A program made the position numbers and the translations under genes. From a virus: 20,880 bases of DNA. The notes beneath the pieces are model-generated. The model was not told the DNA's origin and ran no database searches. It worked only from the letters and a program-made list of their open reading frames with translations. The DNA is taken from positions 1-20,880 of the IMG/VR virus record IMGVR_UViG_3300021964_000692, one strand, 5' to 3'. Position 1 is the stretch's first letter, and each line of letters starts with the position of its first letter. Shown piece after piece: positions 1 to 7,032 of this stretch.

Positions 1-181
1 CGAGCCTCGCGAGATTGCCATTTCTTTTCTCCAAGTAATCACCCCACAAGACAGTTAGTATCTCGTGGTTTTTGTCTACCTTCACAGCGATAACTGCCGT
101 GTCGGTTTTTAAATCCATGATTGAAACCCCAAGCCAGCCTAGAAAAGCCAGCAACGCTCCGGCAATGAGTTTGTTGTCCAT
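1..181 (-). CDS. Small membrane-anchored protein, C-terminus cut by window edge
   Basis: An open frame starts with ATG at 181-179 and runs without a stop to base 1 (60 codons seen). Residues about 4-22 (LIAGALLAFLGWLGVSIMD) form one hydrophobic segment close to the N-terminus. A polar stretch rich in charged residues follows (KVDKNHEILTVLWGDYLEKRNGN). One N-terminal membrane anchor with a soluble tail is common among small phage lysis-associated or virion-associated proteins, but I cannot name the family. The start codon shares its A with the TAA stop of the preceding basic-protein gene (TAATG), which indicates translational coupling and supports this start. It belongs to the leftward transcript downstream of the capsid terminator. 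Function is not known from what is visible. Confidence 0.6.
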   Translation of the reverse strand, partial: MDNKLIAGALLAFLGWLGVSIMDLKTDTAVIAVKVDKNHEILTVLWGDYLEKRNGNLARL

Positions 182-450
182 TAGCACTTCCATCTTCTTC
201 TCGCAGCGCAAATACGCTTTTTAGGGGTTTTGCTACAACTAATACCGTGCATCTTCATTTGCCCGGCTGACCTAGAACAGTAAGATTTCTTGCGCTTGCC
301 GCCGCCCGGCTGCGGTGCCTTGAGTTTTGAACCCGTGGCCCGGTTGTACTTAGCGCGGCCTTTGGCAGTTAATCCAGCACCTTGAGATGCTGGCAGCTTC
401 TCACCGCGTTTAACTGATAGACTAACAGATTTTTTCTTTTTTGTCGCCAT
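181..450 (-). CDS. Small basic DUF6321-like protein
   Basis: This 89-aa, very Lys/Arg-rich protein has the core GLTAKGRAKYNRATGSKLKAP, then KRKKSYCSRSAGQMK and the C-terminal RICAARRRWKC. I associate this arrangement with the DUF6321 family of small phage proteins; function is unknown and the assignment is from memory of the pattern. Three of its four cysteines sit in the basic C-terminal third, so metal or nucleic-acid binding is conceivable but unproven. I use ATG at 450 rather than the in-frame TTG at 453. The ATG overlaps the TGA stop of the upstream gene by one base (TGATG) and has AGGAGGT spaced correctly in front of it. Its own stop overlaps the next start by one base. Confidence 0.75.
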   Translation of the reverse strand: MATKKKKSVSLSVKRGEKLPASQGAGLTAKGRAKYNRATGSKLKAPQPGGGKRKKSYCSRSAGQMKMHGISCSKTPKKRICAARRRWKC

Positions 451-746
451 CAACGACCTCCTAACTGAATGAACACAGTTATAGAAGTATTTGCAGGTAG
501 AGTCACATATAAGCCATCTTGAAATATAATGCCGTCACCCGGTATCCGCATACCAAAAGTACCTACACTTTTTTCATCTACTTCCAGTACAACAGATCCA
601 GAAGCGGCAGAATCATTGTCGTACAATATGATGTTTCCAGATGTCCCGCTGCCGTGGTTTACTATAAAACCTTTAAAACGCCCCCGGCAGTTCGCGAGAA
701 CTCCGGAAGCGTGTAAGTGTTTTGCGGTGACTTCATTACCAGCCAT
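450..746 (-). CDS. Small beta-rich probable virion structural protein (paralogue of the 749-1021 gene)
   Basis: This 98-aa protein is rich in Gly, Ser, Thr and Val. It reads as alternating short beta strands: RGRFKGFIVNHGSGTSGNIILYDN, then SASG..VLE, then IPGDGII..GLYV and a C-terminal strand TSITVFI. The pattern SASG-(VL)L ... IP(G/D)DGII ... G(L/V)(Y/H)V ... T(I/L)x(V/I)F is shared with the gene directly upstream, so the two are probably tandem paralogues. Small beta-sandwich proteins of this type are common near capsid genes in marine phages and are usually classed as virion structural proteins. Head decoration or a short fibre is possible; neither is shown. No clear Shine-Dalgarno precedes the ATG, so expression may depend on coupling to the upstream gene two bases away. 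The last codons (LGGR) supply the AGGAGG ribosome binding site of the next gene. Confidence 0.7.
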   Translation of the reverse strand: MAGNEVTAKHLHASGVLANCRGRFKGFIVNHGSGTSGNIILYDNDSAASGSVVLEVDEKSVGTFGMRIPGDGIIFQDGLYVTLPANTSITVFIQLGGR

Positions 747-748
747 TA

Positions 749-1021
749 CTAGGCCAGAAAAATAGTCAGTGTTGTCGAGCCGCTAATCGCAGAAACATGC
801 ACCCCCTCAGTGGCAATAATGCCATCATCGGGGATATATACTTCATTGTACCCAGCGGGAAGAGTCTGAGTAAGCAGAGTCTCTCCTGACGCGGAGCCAT
901 TTTTTAGCGTAAACGAAGCTACACCCGAAGCAATGTAACAGCCAACAGAGCGTAAACGAGATCGACCGGGGCCGACATCACCTGTCGCTGTAGCTGAATA
1001 GGCTTTTAATGGACCAGCCAT
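749..1021 (-). CDS. Small beta-rich probable virion structural protein
   Basis: This 90-aa protein has a predicted all-beta composition. The segments are RSRLRSVGCYIASGVASFTLKNG, SASGETLLTQTLP, YIPDDGIIATEGVHVSAISG and TTLTIFLA. It is the probable paralogue of the next gene (450-746), with matching SASG, IPxDGII and terminal T-hydrophobic-F blocks. The start at 1021 has a strong AGGAGG six bases upstream. Position downstream of the major capsid gene and the absence of enzymatic motifs point to a minor capsid, decoration or fibre component. This is inferred from fold type and location only. Confidence 0.7.
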   Translation of the reverse strand: MAGPLKAYSATATGDVGPGRSRLRSVGCYIASGVASFTLKNGSASGETLLTQTLPAGYNEVYIPDDGIIATEGVHVSAISGSTTLTIFLA

Positions 1022-1033
1022 CTGAACCTCCTA

Positions 1034-1243
1034 TTAGCTAAGAGCAGCACCAACAGCAGTTACCCAAGCAGCACCTGTGTTGATTACGATGCAATACTCG
1101 TTGTTGCCCGCGCCGTTGTCGCTGACCATATAAGCTGTTCCAACAGCAACATCGCCAAAAGCTGGCAGATTTGCGGTAGTTACAACGGGGATTTGGAAAC
1201 CAGCGTTTGAACGTACTGGTCCTGAGAAAGTAGATAAAGCCAT
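1034..1243 (-). CDS. Short Ala/Val-rich probable structural protein
   Basis: This 69-aa protein reads FQIPVVTTANLPA, then AVGTAYMVSDNGAGNNEYCIVINTGAAWVTAVG. The arrangement (a xLPA turn, a strand, a D-N-G turn, then a strand ending near a Trp) resembles a short domain seen in many phage fibre or decoration proteins, where it reads roughly LPsA..G.xxyVsD...xxaysdG.xW. Here it stands alone as the whole protein. It is the first gene after the capsid terminator; CAGGAG lies at a normal distance from the ATG and a small hairpin lies in its leader. No catalytic residues are visible. A structural role is inferred. Confidence 0.65.
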   Translation of the reverse strand: MALSTFSGPVRSNAGFQIPVVTTANLPAFGDVAVGTAYMVSDNGAGNNEYCIVINTGAAWVTAVGAALS

Positions 1244-1269
1244 TTAGATCTCCTGTCGTGGCTAGTGTC

Positions 1270-1286
1270 AGCCCCACAATGGGACT
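1270..1286 (-). promoter_or_regulatory. Leader hairpin ahead of the post-capsid gene group
   Basis: On the minus strand AGTCCCA-TTG-TGGGGCT forms a 7-bp stem (one G-U pair) with a 3-nt loop, about 27 nt upstream of the ATG at 1243. It is bracketed by TGACA repeats. No U-tract follows, so it is not a second terminator. An RNA processing site or a stabilising 5' structure is possible. A TATACT box at about 1301-1306 could start transcription here, but I see no matching -35. Confidence 0.35.
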
Positions 1287-1311
1287 GTCAGGAATAAAGA
1301 TTAGTATACAC

Positions 1312-1341
1312 AAAAAAAGGGCGGCATGGAAGCCGCCCTTT
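1312..1341 (-). terminator. Rho-independent terminator after the major capsid gene
   Basis: On the minus strand the RNA reads AAAGGGCGGC-UUCCAU-GCCGCCC followed immediately by a run of seven U. The stem is 10 bp (seven GC-rich pairs plus three A-U pairs), with a 6-nt loop. It begins about 20 nt after the capsid stop codon at 1362. It should lower expression of the genes below 1243 relative to the capsid gene, or give the capsid mRNA a defined, stable 3' end. Confidence 0.9.
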
Positions 1342-1361
1342 CGTACTCATTTTGCCTACGC

Positions 1362-2273
1362 TTATGCGCCCGGTGAACCGAACACAGTGCGTGGGTCTGA
1401 GAAGCCGAAGCTGTAACGCTCACGAGCTTTAAACCGCATGTTGCCAGTGTCGAAGTCTGGATCCATTGCAGTTGACAAAGCCATGCGCTCAAAGTGCTTG
1501 AAGCCGTTTGGCGCATCAGTCTTGATGAAGAAGGCGTCAGTGTCGGTTAGGAAGTCGTTGACTACATAACCTTCTGGCAGCATTCCTGAAGACTTGATGG
1601 CGTTGATGTCGTTGTCGGCTGTACCAACCCGAAGGTTTGATACAAGCAAACGCTCGGCAACAAACTGAAGCTGGCGAGGAATGATCAGCTTCATGCCACG
1701 GAGGGCAACAATCAGGCCGCGCTCATCCACAAAGCCAGCGATGTTGATAAGAGCGTCTTCCAAGGAAGTTTCGTTCAAATCAGCAGCTACTGCTGGCTCG
1801 TTGGCAAAAGTACCGCCAGATGTAAGCGGGTGTGATGCGTCACACAGAGCAACACCGTCACCACCAGCAAATGCGCCGGCAGAGAATGCGTTGTTCAGGA
1901 TAGCCGCAGCTTTAACCTGCTTTGTGTGTGCCATCGAACGAGCGAGGGCACGAGTGTAACGAGATGCCAGACGATCATAAAGATTGTCTTCTACAGCTTC
2001 CTCAGTAATTGAGAAGGCCATAGCAACTGTCTCGTGGTTGTACCGAGCAGTGTAGGCTTCTTGTGCATCATCATATGATACACCTGTGCCTTCACCTTTA
2101 GTCGGTGCAGCCCCGAATCCAGACAACATTACCTCTTCTTCAAACGCACGGTCAGATGACTCTGTGTCGAAGATTTCGGAATGCTGGTTCTCGTACCGGT
2201 TGTATTCCATACCAAAGAGAGCATTTAGACCGGGCTCTAGTTCTTTGGCGAGTTGTGCGCGAGAAATAGCCAT
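1362..2273 (-). CDS. Major capsid protein (Mu gpT-like, HK97 fold)
   Basis: This 303-aa protein resembles the Mu-like major head subunit (gpT) group of HK97-fold capsid proteins. Its length is typical. The N-terminal arm (residues 1-60) is acidic and helical. The central part has the diagnostic pattern of a strand ending in AFSITEEAVEDN, followed by the long spine helix LASRYTRALARSMAHTKQVKAAAILNNAF, then ASHPLTSGG. The C-terminal third carries the P-domain strands (GMKLIIPRQLQFVAERLL, FFIKTD, FKHFERM, RFKARERYSFGFSDPRTVFGS). It would assemble into the procapsid with the scaffold encoded just upstream. GGGAG precedes the ATG. The gene is closed by a strong terminator, as expected for the most abundant virion protein. 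No processing protease is evident nearby. Confidence 0.88.
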   Translation of the reverse strand: MAISRAQLAKELEPGLNALFGMEYNRYENQHSEIFDTESSDRAFEEEVMLSGFGAAPTKGEGTGVSYDDAQEAYTARYNHETVAMAFSITEEAVEDNLYDRLASRYTRALARSMAHTKQVKAAAILNNAFSAGAFAGGDGVALCDASHPLTSGGTFANEPAVAADLNETSLEDALINIAGFVDERGLIVALRGMKLIIPRQLQFVAERLLVSNLRVGTADNDINAIKSSGMLPEGYVVNDFLTDTDAFFIKTDAPNGFKHFERMALSTAMDPDFDTGNMRFKARERYSFGFSDPRTVFGSPGA

Positions 2274-2285
2274 ATCTAAACTCCC

Positions 2286-2900
2286 TTAAGCGATTGCCGC
2301 TTCAGAATCAGCCTGAAGCAGTGCGTGGTTATTAAGCATCACAATCATAGGAATACCAGCGGCTGCGAAGTCTTGGTTCTCAACGTCATCAAGAATACCA
2401 ACGATCTTCAAAGGAAGAGAGGTATTTGATGAATCAAGAGTTGCGACATCGAGTTGCGCGCTAGAAATGCCAGTGGTTGTGCTGCCGCTTGCACCATTTG
2501 CGAACTGTGAGTTCTCAAAAATGGCAGCTACAGCAGTAGCTTTGTCTGTGATGGTAGCGTCTGTTGCAATTATAAAGCGCTGCATCGGGTTGTCGTACAC
2601 ATATCCGATAATATCGAAGTTTGTGTTCGCACCCGAACCGGGCCAATAATTTGAAAAGACCTTTTTACCAGTCACGGAAGAAACATACTCACAGCCAGCG
2701 AATACGCCTACGGGAGCTTCAGTGTCTCCGGATGCAGAACAAATAACGATTTCACCACCGTTATCCGCTTTCACCATTGACCCCTGATAGATCGCGCTTG
2801 CGCTGCTGTCGATGAAGTATGCGTTTGTACCGCTAGTAGCAGGTGTGCTACCGGCAGTATTTATCGGCTTGAGGCCGAAGGCAACATTAGTGTTTGCCAT
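2286..2900 (-). CDS. Probable capsid decoration/structural protein
   Basis: This 204-aa protein starts MANTNVAFGLKPI. It is rich in Ala, Ser, Thr and Gly and is predicted to be mostly beta: AYFIDSSASAIYQGSMVK, EAPVGVFAGCEYVSS, NFDIIGYVYDNPMQRFIIATD, PLKIVGILDDVENQ, PMIVMLNNH. The opening AFGLxPI and the YxGDxV-like turn recur in phage proteins encoded immediately before major capsid genes, usually called putative decoration or structural proteins. The gene lies 12 bp upstream of the capsid gene and shares its transcript. AAGGAG sits before the ATG. Function as a decoration protein is inferred from position and composition. Confidence 0.7.
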   Translation of the reverse strand: MANTNVAFGLKPINTAGSTPATSGTNAYFIDSSASAIYQGSMVKADNGGEIVICSASGDTEAPVGVFAGCEYVSSVTGKKVFSNYWPGSGANTNFDIIGYVYDNPMQRFIIATDATITDKATAVAAIFENSQFANGASGSTTTGISSAQLDVATLDSSNTSLPLKIVGILDDVENQDFAAAGIPMIVMLNNHALLQADSEAAIA

Positions 2901-2926
2901 TGCTTACTCCTTATCAAGTGTGGGGG

Positions 2927-3379
2927 TTAGTCCTTGCCCCCGAATGATACACGACTTTTCCGTTCATTATGAATCGGCATTGAGGGGTGTTGTTCCCTCA
3001 TCAGGTTATCGTCCACGGCTTTCATTTGATTGCGGGTCTGCTCCCGGTAATATTCAGTTCTTTCATCTACCGTTTCTTCTGGAATTCGAGCAAGCATTAG
3101 TCCGCCTACTCCGATAACTCCAGCATGTTTACCATCTTCAATTGTTGGATAACGGTCGGCCAGTTCAGGATATTCTTCTGCCCTTACTGGTTCCCACCCT
3201 TCCCGGATCTTTGCATTCACATTCAACTTGTCATCTTCACCACGAAGGGATGTACGAATCCAACGATGCTTGTAACCTGCTGGTGCTTCCGGTGCCTCCA
3301 ACTTAGAAGGCGGTGTCCACGGCTTACGCCGTGTAGTTTTTGCGCGAGTTGTTGCTTCGCGAGTTGTTCTATCAGCCAT
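2927..3379 (-). CDS. Conserved phage protein of unknown function, capsid-module
   Basis: This 150-aa protein has a basic, disordered N-terminus (about residues 1-30, many Thr and Arg). The middle part reads GYKHRWIRTSLRGEDDKLNVNAKIREGWEPVRAEEYPEL, then GKHAGVIGVGGLMLARIPEETVDERTEYYREQT and EQHPSMPI. The block KIREGWEPV(R) ... GVIGVGGLMLARIPEE is one I recognise as recurring between scaffold and capsid genes in marine phage contigs, but no function is assigned to it. The small globular core and charged tails would suit a head assembly factor or minor head protein. The gene sits 4 bp after the scaffold gene; AAGGA precedes the ATG. Confidence 0.7.
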   Translation of the reverse strand: MADRTTREATTRAKTTRRKPWTPPSKLEAPEAPAGYKHRWIRTSLRGEDDKLNVNAKIREGWEPVRAEEYPELADRYPTIEDGKHAGVIGVGGLMLARIPEETVDERTEYYREQTRNQMKAVDDNLMREQHPSMPIHNERKSRVSFGGKD

Positions 3380-3383
3380 TGTT

Positions 3384-4268
3384 TTAATCCTTCACATACT
3401 TTGCATATTCTTCAAGCGGAACATTCAGACGTTTCGCAATTGATATTTGCGAAGGAGTCAACTTAACTGTTCTGCGCCCCTTGGATGACGACTTAGAAGC
3501 CGTGGACTCAGCAGAAGCGACTCTGGGTCCCGCATCCCGTCTTGAGTTCTGAAACTTGTGTGGAAACTCAACACGGACTCTGCGATCTAACTCAGTATAG
3601 TACTCATCGGACGTTGGGTCAAACCCCTCATCCTCAATTAATTGACGATGTATGCCAAAAGCAGCATATGTCATGGTCTGATCTTGCCCAAACCAGTTGT
3701 TCTTTTCCGCCCAAGCCTCAGCTTTTGGATCTGGCCTAGCCGGCGCCGCTCTTTGTGGAGCTTGTGCTGGGACTTCTTGAGGAGCTTGTTGACGGGCGGG
3801 TGCTGCCTCATTACGTTGTTTGATTTGATCGTAGCGAGACCGCTCCATGGCAAGACGACTGATGTTTTCTTGCGCCTCAAACATGGCGTCAACATCACCC
3901 TCGTCATGAGCTTTTCTGTAAGCTTCTTTTGCTGCTATCACCTGAGACTCTAACCGCGTCCCAAACTCACCAACATAAGACTCATCTAATTTTGTTAGAC
4001 GATGCTGTAGCTCATCATTTTGTTTTTTTACCGCTTCAGCGTACTCAATAGCCGCCTGTCTCTGCCGCTCTTCTTCACGATACTTACTTGTAAGCTTACG
4101 AATACGGCGCTGAACAGACTCGGAATAATTCTCTAATTCATCATCATCGTCCTTAGACTCTGCTTGGTCTTCCGCCTTGAGCTCTTCCTTTTGCTCTTCA
4201 ACCTCACCACCTTCTTCGTCCTCGGCAATAACCTCTAGTTCTTCTTTTTCGGGTAGTTCTTCTTGCAT
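3384..4268 (-). CDS. Capsid assembly scaffold protein
   Basis: This 294-aa protein has the usual scaffold architecture. Residues 1-55 are strongly acidic (runs of E and D). Residues about 55-165 form a charged heptad-rich helix suited to a coiled coil (SVQRRIRKLTSKYREEERQ ... NDELQHRLTKLDES). Residues 165-190 are a Pro/Ala/Gln linker (APARQQAPQEVPAQAPQRAAP). The C-terminal basic region ends in a small helix-turn-helix-like element (RRTVKLTPSQISIAKRLNVPLEEYAKYVKD). Scaffolds bind the coat protein through such a basic C-terminal helical piece and leave the procapsid before DNA filling. Its place between portal and coat genes fits. The ATG is preceded by GGAG within the last codons of the co-chaperonin gene. 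No protease domain is fused to it. Confidence 0.85.
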   Translation of the reverse strand: MQEELPEKEELEVIAEDEEGGEVEEQKEELKAEDQAESKDDDDELENYSESVQRRIRKLTSKYREEERQRQAAIEYAEAVKKQNDELQHRLTKLDESYVGEFGTRLESQVIAAKEAYRKAHDEGDVDAMFEAQENISRLAMERSRYDQIKQRNEAAPARQQAPQEVPAQAPQRAAPARPDPKAEAWAEKNNWFGQDQTMTYAAFGIHRQLIEDEGFDPTSDEYYTELDRRVRVEFPHKFQNSRRDAGPRVASAESTASKSSSKGRRTVKLTPSQISIAKRLNVPLEEYAKYVKD

Positions 4269-4269
4269 A

Positions 4270-4701
4270 CTAAGCTCCGTATGTTTTTATATCGTCTGGA
4301 TCGACGATGGTTGCGATGACTTCATCATCGTTAATAATCCGGACTTCGCCACCCTCAATCTGGAATCGAGAACCAGCATACCTTCCGATACATACCCAAT
4401 CACCCTCAGAACACCACGGTCCAGCCTCGCCAAACTTATCCGCGTCCTTATATGCCAAAGGTCCTACCTTCAGTACATAAGCTACGACAGTGGCTCGTGC
4501 CTCACGCTCTCTTGCTTGATCAGGTACATAAACCCCACCTTCAGTCTTCTCACGACCCATATACGGCATGACGAGCAAACGCCAACCAGTGGGTTGCGGA
4601 ATTCTTTCTTTTAGGGTTTTTTGTTTTGCAGCCTCTTCGGCTTTCTTTTTTGCCTCACGTTGCGCGAGGATGTAGTCAGGTACTATCAGAGTCGTCGTCA
4701 T
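4270..4701 (-). CDS. Phage-encoded GroES-like co-chaperonin (Hsp10)
   Basis: From MTTTLIVPDYIL this is a 143-aa protein. After a charged N-terminal helix (about residues 8-33) comes a Cpn10-like beta barrel: PTGWRLLVMPYMG, then a flexible loop REKTEGGVYVPDQARERE equivalent to the GroES mobile loop (the GGVYV block replacing the GroEL-binding GGIVL), then ATVVAYVLKVGP and EGDWVCIGRYAGSRFQIEGGEVRIINDDEVIATI. The last segment matches the GroES VGDxVxF...YG..V...xEEVLIMxExDILAI pattern. It probably caps host GroEL during folding of phage proteins; the neighbouring scaffold and coat genes make the coat protein the likely client, as for T4 gp31. I use ATG 4701, which has AGAAGG upstream. The longer frame to 4764 lies inside the preceding gene and has no ribosome site. 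Confidence 0.85.
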   Translation of the reverse strand: MTTTLIVPDYILAQREAKKKAEEAAKQKTLKERIPQPTGWRLLVMPYMGREKTEGGVYVPDQAREREARATVVAYVLKVGPLAYKDADKFGEAGPWCSEGDWVCIGRYAGSRFQIEGGEVRIINDDEVIATIVDPDDIKTYGA

Positions 4702-4885
4702 AATTAACCTTCTGTAGCAGGGCGTAAAGTTCATCAAGTGCATAGGTGAGCCCCTGAATCTCACCTACGGATGCGCGGTAATTTTCCATGTTAGAAACAC
4801 TACCACTTGTTATAGAGACACTAATGTCTTCTATGCGGTTTTTCAAGGCTTTTCTGTACCTTGAAACAAAAAGAGATACGTCCAT
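4676..4885 (-). CDS. Small helical protein of unknown function
   Basis: This 69-aa protein reads MDVSLFVSRYRKALKNRIEDISVSITSGSVSNMENYRASVGEIQGLTYALDELYALLQKVNYDDDSDST (full length not repeated as a motif: key parts are the amphipathic helix LFVSRYRKALKNRIEDIS, the turn SGSVSNMENYR and the helix GEIQGLTYALDELYALLQKV). The pattern (Y...KNR(I/V)EDIS ... GGVxNMExY ... G ... L...L) recurs in small marine phage proteins near portal and scaffold genes. No function is known; size and helicity would allow a head-completion or connector role. GGAGAG precedes the ATG, which directly abuts the upstream stop (TAA ATG). Its 3' end overlaps the co-chaperonin start by 26 bp. Confidence 0.7.
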   Translation of the reverse strand: MDVSLFVSRYRKALKNRIEDISVSITSGSVSNMENYRASVGEIQGLTYALDELYALLQKVNYDDDSDST

Positions 4886-5290
4886 TTACTCTCCACAGTC
4901 GCAGTCGGGCTTACCACAAGCACATGTAGATCCGTGCTCGTCCGGCATGTCCGTCAATGGACCGCCTTCTTCCCATGCTGCACAACTGTTTTTAGCACTG
5001 CACATAAACTTAAGCAACTGACAATAACCGATTTCTCCGGTTTCGTCCTTCATGCACTGCTGCATATGCTCTGTAATGTTGAATACAGCACAGACAGCGC
5101 AGCTTTCTTCTGGATTAACCGCCGGGCCATACTGATGTTCTTTGATGGCAAGGCGTTTGTTCTCTTCATTCGTCTCAAGATCCTGCGTGGCGATAGGGCA
5201 TGCATCCTGCATCTTGTCTACAGGGATGCCATCTTGAATTGCTTTTCCTAGATCAAGCCCGTCAGGGATTAGTTTAATTTCAATTCTCAT
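4886..5290 (-). CDS. Cysteine-rich protein with an HiPIP-like iron-sulfur motif
   Basis: This 134-aa protein contains eleven cysteines. Residues 64-106 carry C64-x2-C67, C79, G-Y-C90, C97 and C103-x2-W106. The set C64, C67, C90 and C103 with the flanking F70, YCQL and CxxW resembles the four cluster ligands of high-potential iron-sulfur proteins (CxxC ... GxCxLF ... WCxxW). Spacing differs from the classical photosynthetic bacterial proteins, and C79 and C97 are extra. The tail has a second cluster, C123-x-C125-x4-C130-x-C132, typical of metal binding. There is no signal peptide, so it is not a periplasmic electron carrier of the standard kind. Virion-associated metal binding or a redox-sensing role is possible. 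Its ATG overlaps the preceding stop as ATGA. Zinc instead of Fe-S is an open alternative. Confidence 0.7.
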   Translation of the reverse strand: MRIEIKLIPDGLDLGKAIQDGIPVDKMQDACPIATQDLETNEENKRLAIKEHQYGPAVNPEESCAVCAVFNITEHMQQCMKDETGEIGYCQLLKFMCSAKNSCAAWEEGGPLTDMPDEHGSTCACGKPDCDCGE

Positions 5291-7032
5291 TGTCCAAAGC
5301 CTATGTAATCAAATAAAGATTGGGGTTTTTTAGCACCCGAATAGATCTGTGCGCTTGGCCCACTTGGCGACGCTTTCATCCCAAGAGACTCAAGTATACT
5401 ATCAAGCCTGCTGGTCTTAGGTCTAGCCTGATATAAATTGCCGCCGACGTTGGTAAGATTCGAGTAGTCTACTTGGGCAAGCTGGTTCGCGGTTGCTGGA
5501 CCACCGAGAGCGCTGGTTTGTGTGGCTCCTTGAATCAGGTCCATAATGTTTGGCTTTTCAGGTTCTGGTGTCGGTGTCTTGGGAGCGAACAAATCGTCAA
5601 TCGTCATACCTTTTTCTTTTAGTATCTCCCTAGCCTCTGGAGATATCATTGGATCTCTGAACATGCTGTCAAAAAAACTTCCTGCTAACTGTTCCCCGGT
5701 AGTAGAAGTCCTTGTTATTCCGGAGCTATAAGCGGGAGTTACTGGGTTTGTTTGTAACTCGGCAGGTATCGCACCATAGTTGTTTTTTATCATCTCTTCA
5801 ATAGCCGCCCGTTTTTCAGACAAAGACTTCCCGGACAAAGAGGGAGGAACGCTTACATCATACTGAGGCGGTGCGTTAAAACTGGAAGAAGGAGCAGAAA
5901 CCATTGTTGGATTAGTGGATCCAAAGCGCTGCTCAAACCCACTTAAGTCTAATGGAGCCGTCTGCACTGGGTTTGGTGCCGGTACATTCGGTGCAATCAA
6001 AGACTCAATACCTTGCTTGATTTGACCCGGTATCTGACTAAACGATCTTGCCATCCCGCCAGATGTCTGACCCTGCGCTATCATCTCAGGGGTGGGGGCC
6101 AACGCCGCCGCCGGTAAAGGCTGACCTTCAATACCAGTAACCTTGTTTGTTAAAGCTCTTGCAAGATGACCCATACCACCAAAGGCCGTCATTGCAAGGT
6201 TGTCCATGCCGCTATAGTTTCTGTCATATGTGGCAACAGGGCCTAGTTGAGTAGGTGTGCCAGACATGTCACTAAAAATACCGGACTGTAGACCCGGGCG
6301 CACTTCCCCCGCTCCAATGTTCTTTACGTCAGGGTTATACCCCAACTCTCCGGGTTTGTTGTATGGATTCATGTACTGATCATAGGCGCGGCTAAGAGCT
6401 CGTTCTTCTGGGCTGGAATAAGAAACACCATCTGGGCCCAAATACCCCTTATCCGAATATCTTGGCAACCCCTCGTATTTATTATCTAGGTCTTCTGCAC
6501 CATAATAAACATCAGAAGCGACACCCTGCATAACGCCGTTTTTTGAAATAACCCCGTCTTTAAAAACAGTGCCTGTGAGTCTTCCCGCCGTGGGATTCGC
6601 GCTTTTTACTTGACCAGAACCAATACCAACTCGTTGCAGTGCTTTTGCTGTGTCGTAACCGAGTGTGTTGATGCCGCCAAGGTTTGTTCTTGTAATATCA
6701 TAAGCGCGATTATAGGCATCGCGGGTAAGAGGGCCTCGTGTTGTGGTGTAGCGATTAATAAAAGAGTTTAAGGCTGGACGCATATTCCCGGAATACACGG
6801 GGTAACTTTGACGTATAGCCATTGCTGTACGAGCAGCAGCGTTAGGATCAGCCATAAATGAGTTTGTGATACCAAGTATGTCGGAGCTATAATCTGAAGG
6901 GTTGAAATTATCCCCAAAATCATAATTACCCATGTCAATCCCAACGGATTGCGCGGCAGCAGCAGCGATGTTCTGTTGAACATCTTGATCCATATCCTCA
7001 TCAGATAAATCGGAAGTGTTCCAATTGCCCAC
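5287..7032 (-). CDS. 581-aa low-complexity protein, possible internal virion/ejection protein
   Basis: The protein begins with GTG at 7032 (MGNWNTSDLSDEDMD), directly abutting the TAA of the preceding gene, with CGGAG seven bases upstream inside that gene. It is rich in Gly, Ser, Pro, Asn and Gln. Residues 1-150 look mixed helical (AAARTAMAIRQSYP, RPALNSFINRYTTTRG, RDAYNRAYDITRTNLGG). Residues 150-330 are Gly/Tyr/Asp-rich (YGAEDLDNKYEGLPRYSDKG). Residues 330-480 are proline-rich and probably disordered. Short conserved-looking ends include GSFFDSMFRDP and SLFDYIGFGQ. No transmembrane helix, enzyme or fibre motif is visible. Location among head/connector genes plus size and disorder would suit an internal virion or DNA-ejection protein; a tail component cannot be excluded. 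Confidence 0.6.
   Translation of the reverse strand: MGNWNTSDLSDEDMDQDVQQNIAAAAAQSVGIDMGNYDFGDNFNPSDYSSDILGITNSFMADPNAAARTAMAIRQSYPVYSGNMRPALNSFINRYTTTRGPLTRDAYNRAYDITRTNLGGINTLGYDTAKALQRVGIGSGQVKSANPTAGRLTGTVFKDGVISKNGVMQGVASDVYYGAEDLDNKYEGLPRYSDKGYLGPDGVSYSSPEERALSRAYDQYMNPYNKPGELGYNPDVKNIGAGEVRPGLQSGIFSDMSGTPTQLGPVATYDRNYSGMDNLAMTAFGGMGHLARALTNKVTGIEGQPLPAAALAPTPEMIAQGQTSGGMARSFSQIPGQIKQGIESLIAPNVPAPNPVQTAPLDLSGFEQRFGSTNPTMVSAPSSSFNAPPQYDVSVPPSLSGKSLSEKRAAIEEMIKNNYGAIPAELQTNPVTPAYSSGITRTSTTGEQLAGSFFDSMFRDPMISPEAREILKEKGMTIDDLFAPKTPTPEPEKPNIMDLIQGATQTSALGGPATANQLAQVDYSNLTNVGGNLYQARPKTSRLDSILESLGMKASPSGPSAQIYSGAKKPQSLFDYIGFGQ

Noticed and set aside
450-453. TTG start giving an extra Met on the DUF6321-like protein
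   Set aside because: The following ATG overlaps the upstream stop and is correctly placed from AGGAGGT.
3542-3953. Several plus-strand and one minus-strand open frame within the scaffold gene
   Set aside because: They are shadows of a strongly biased coiled-coil coding sequence. They have no ribosome sites or family features.
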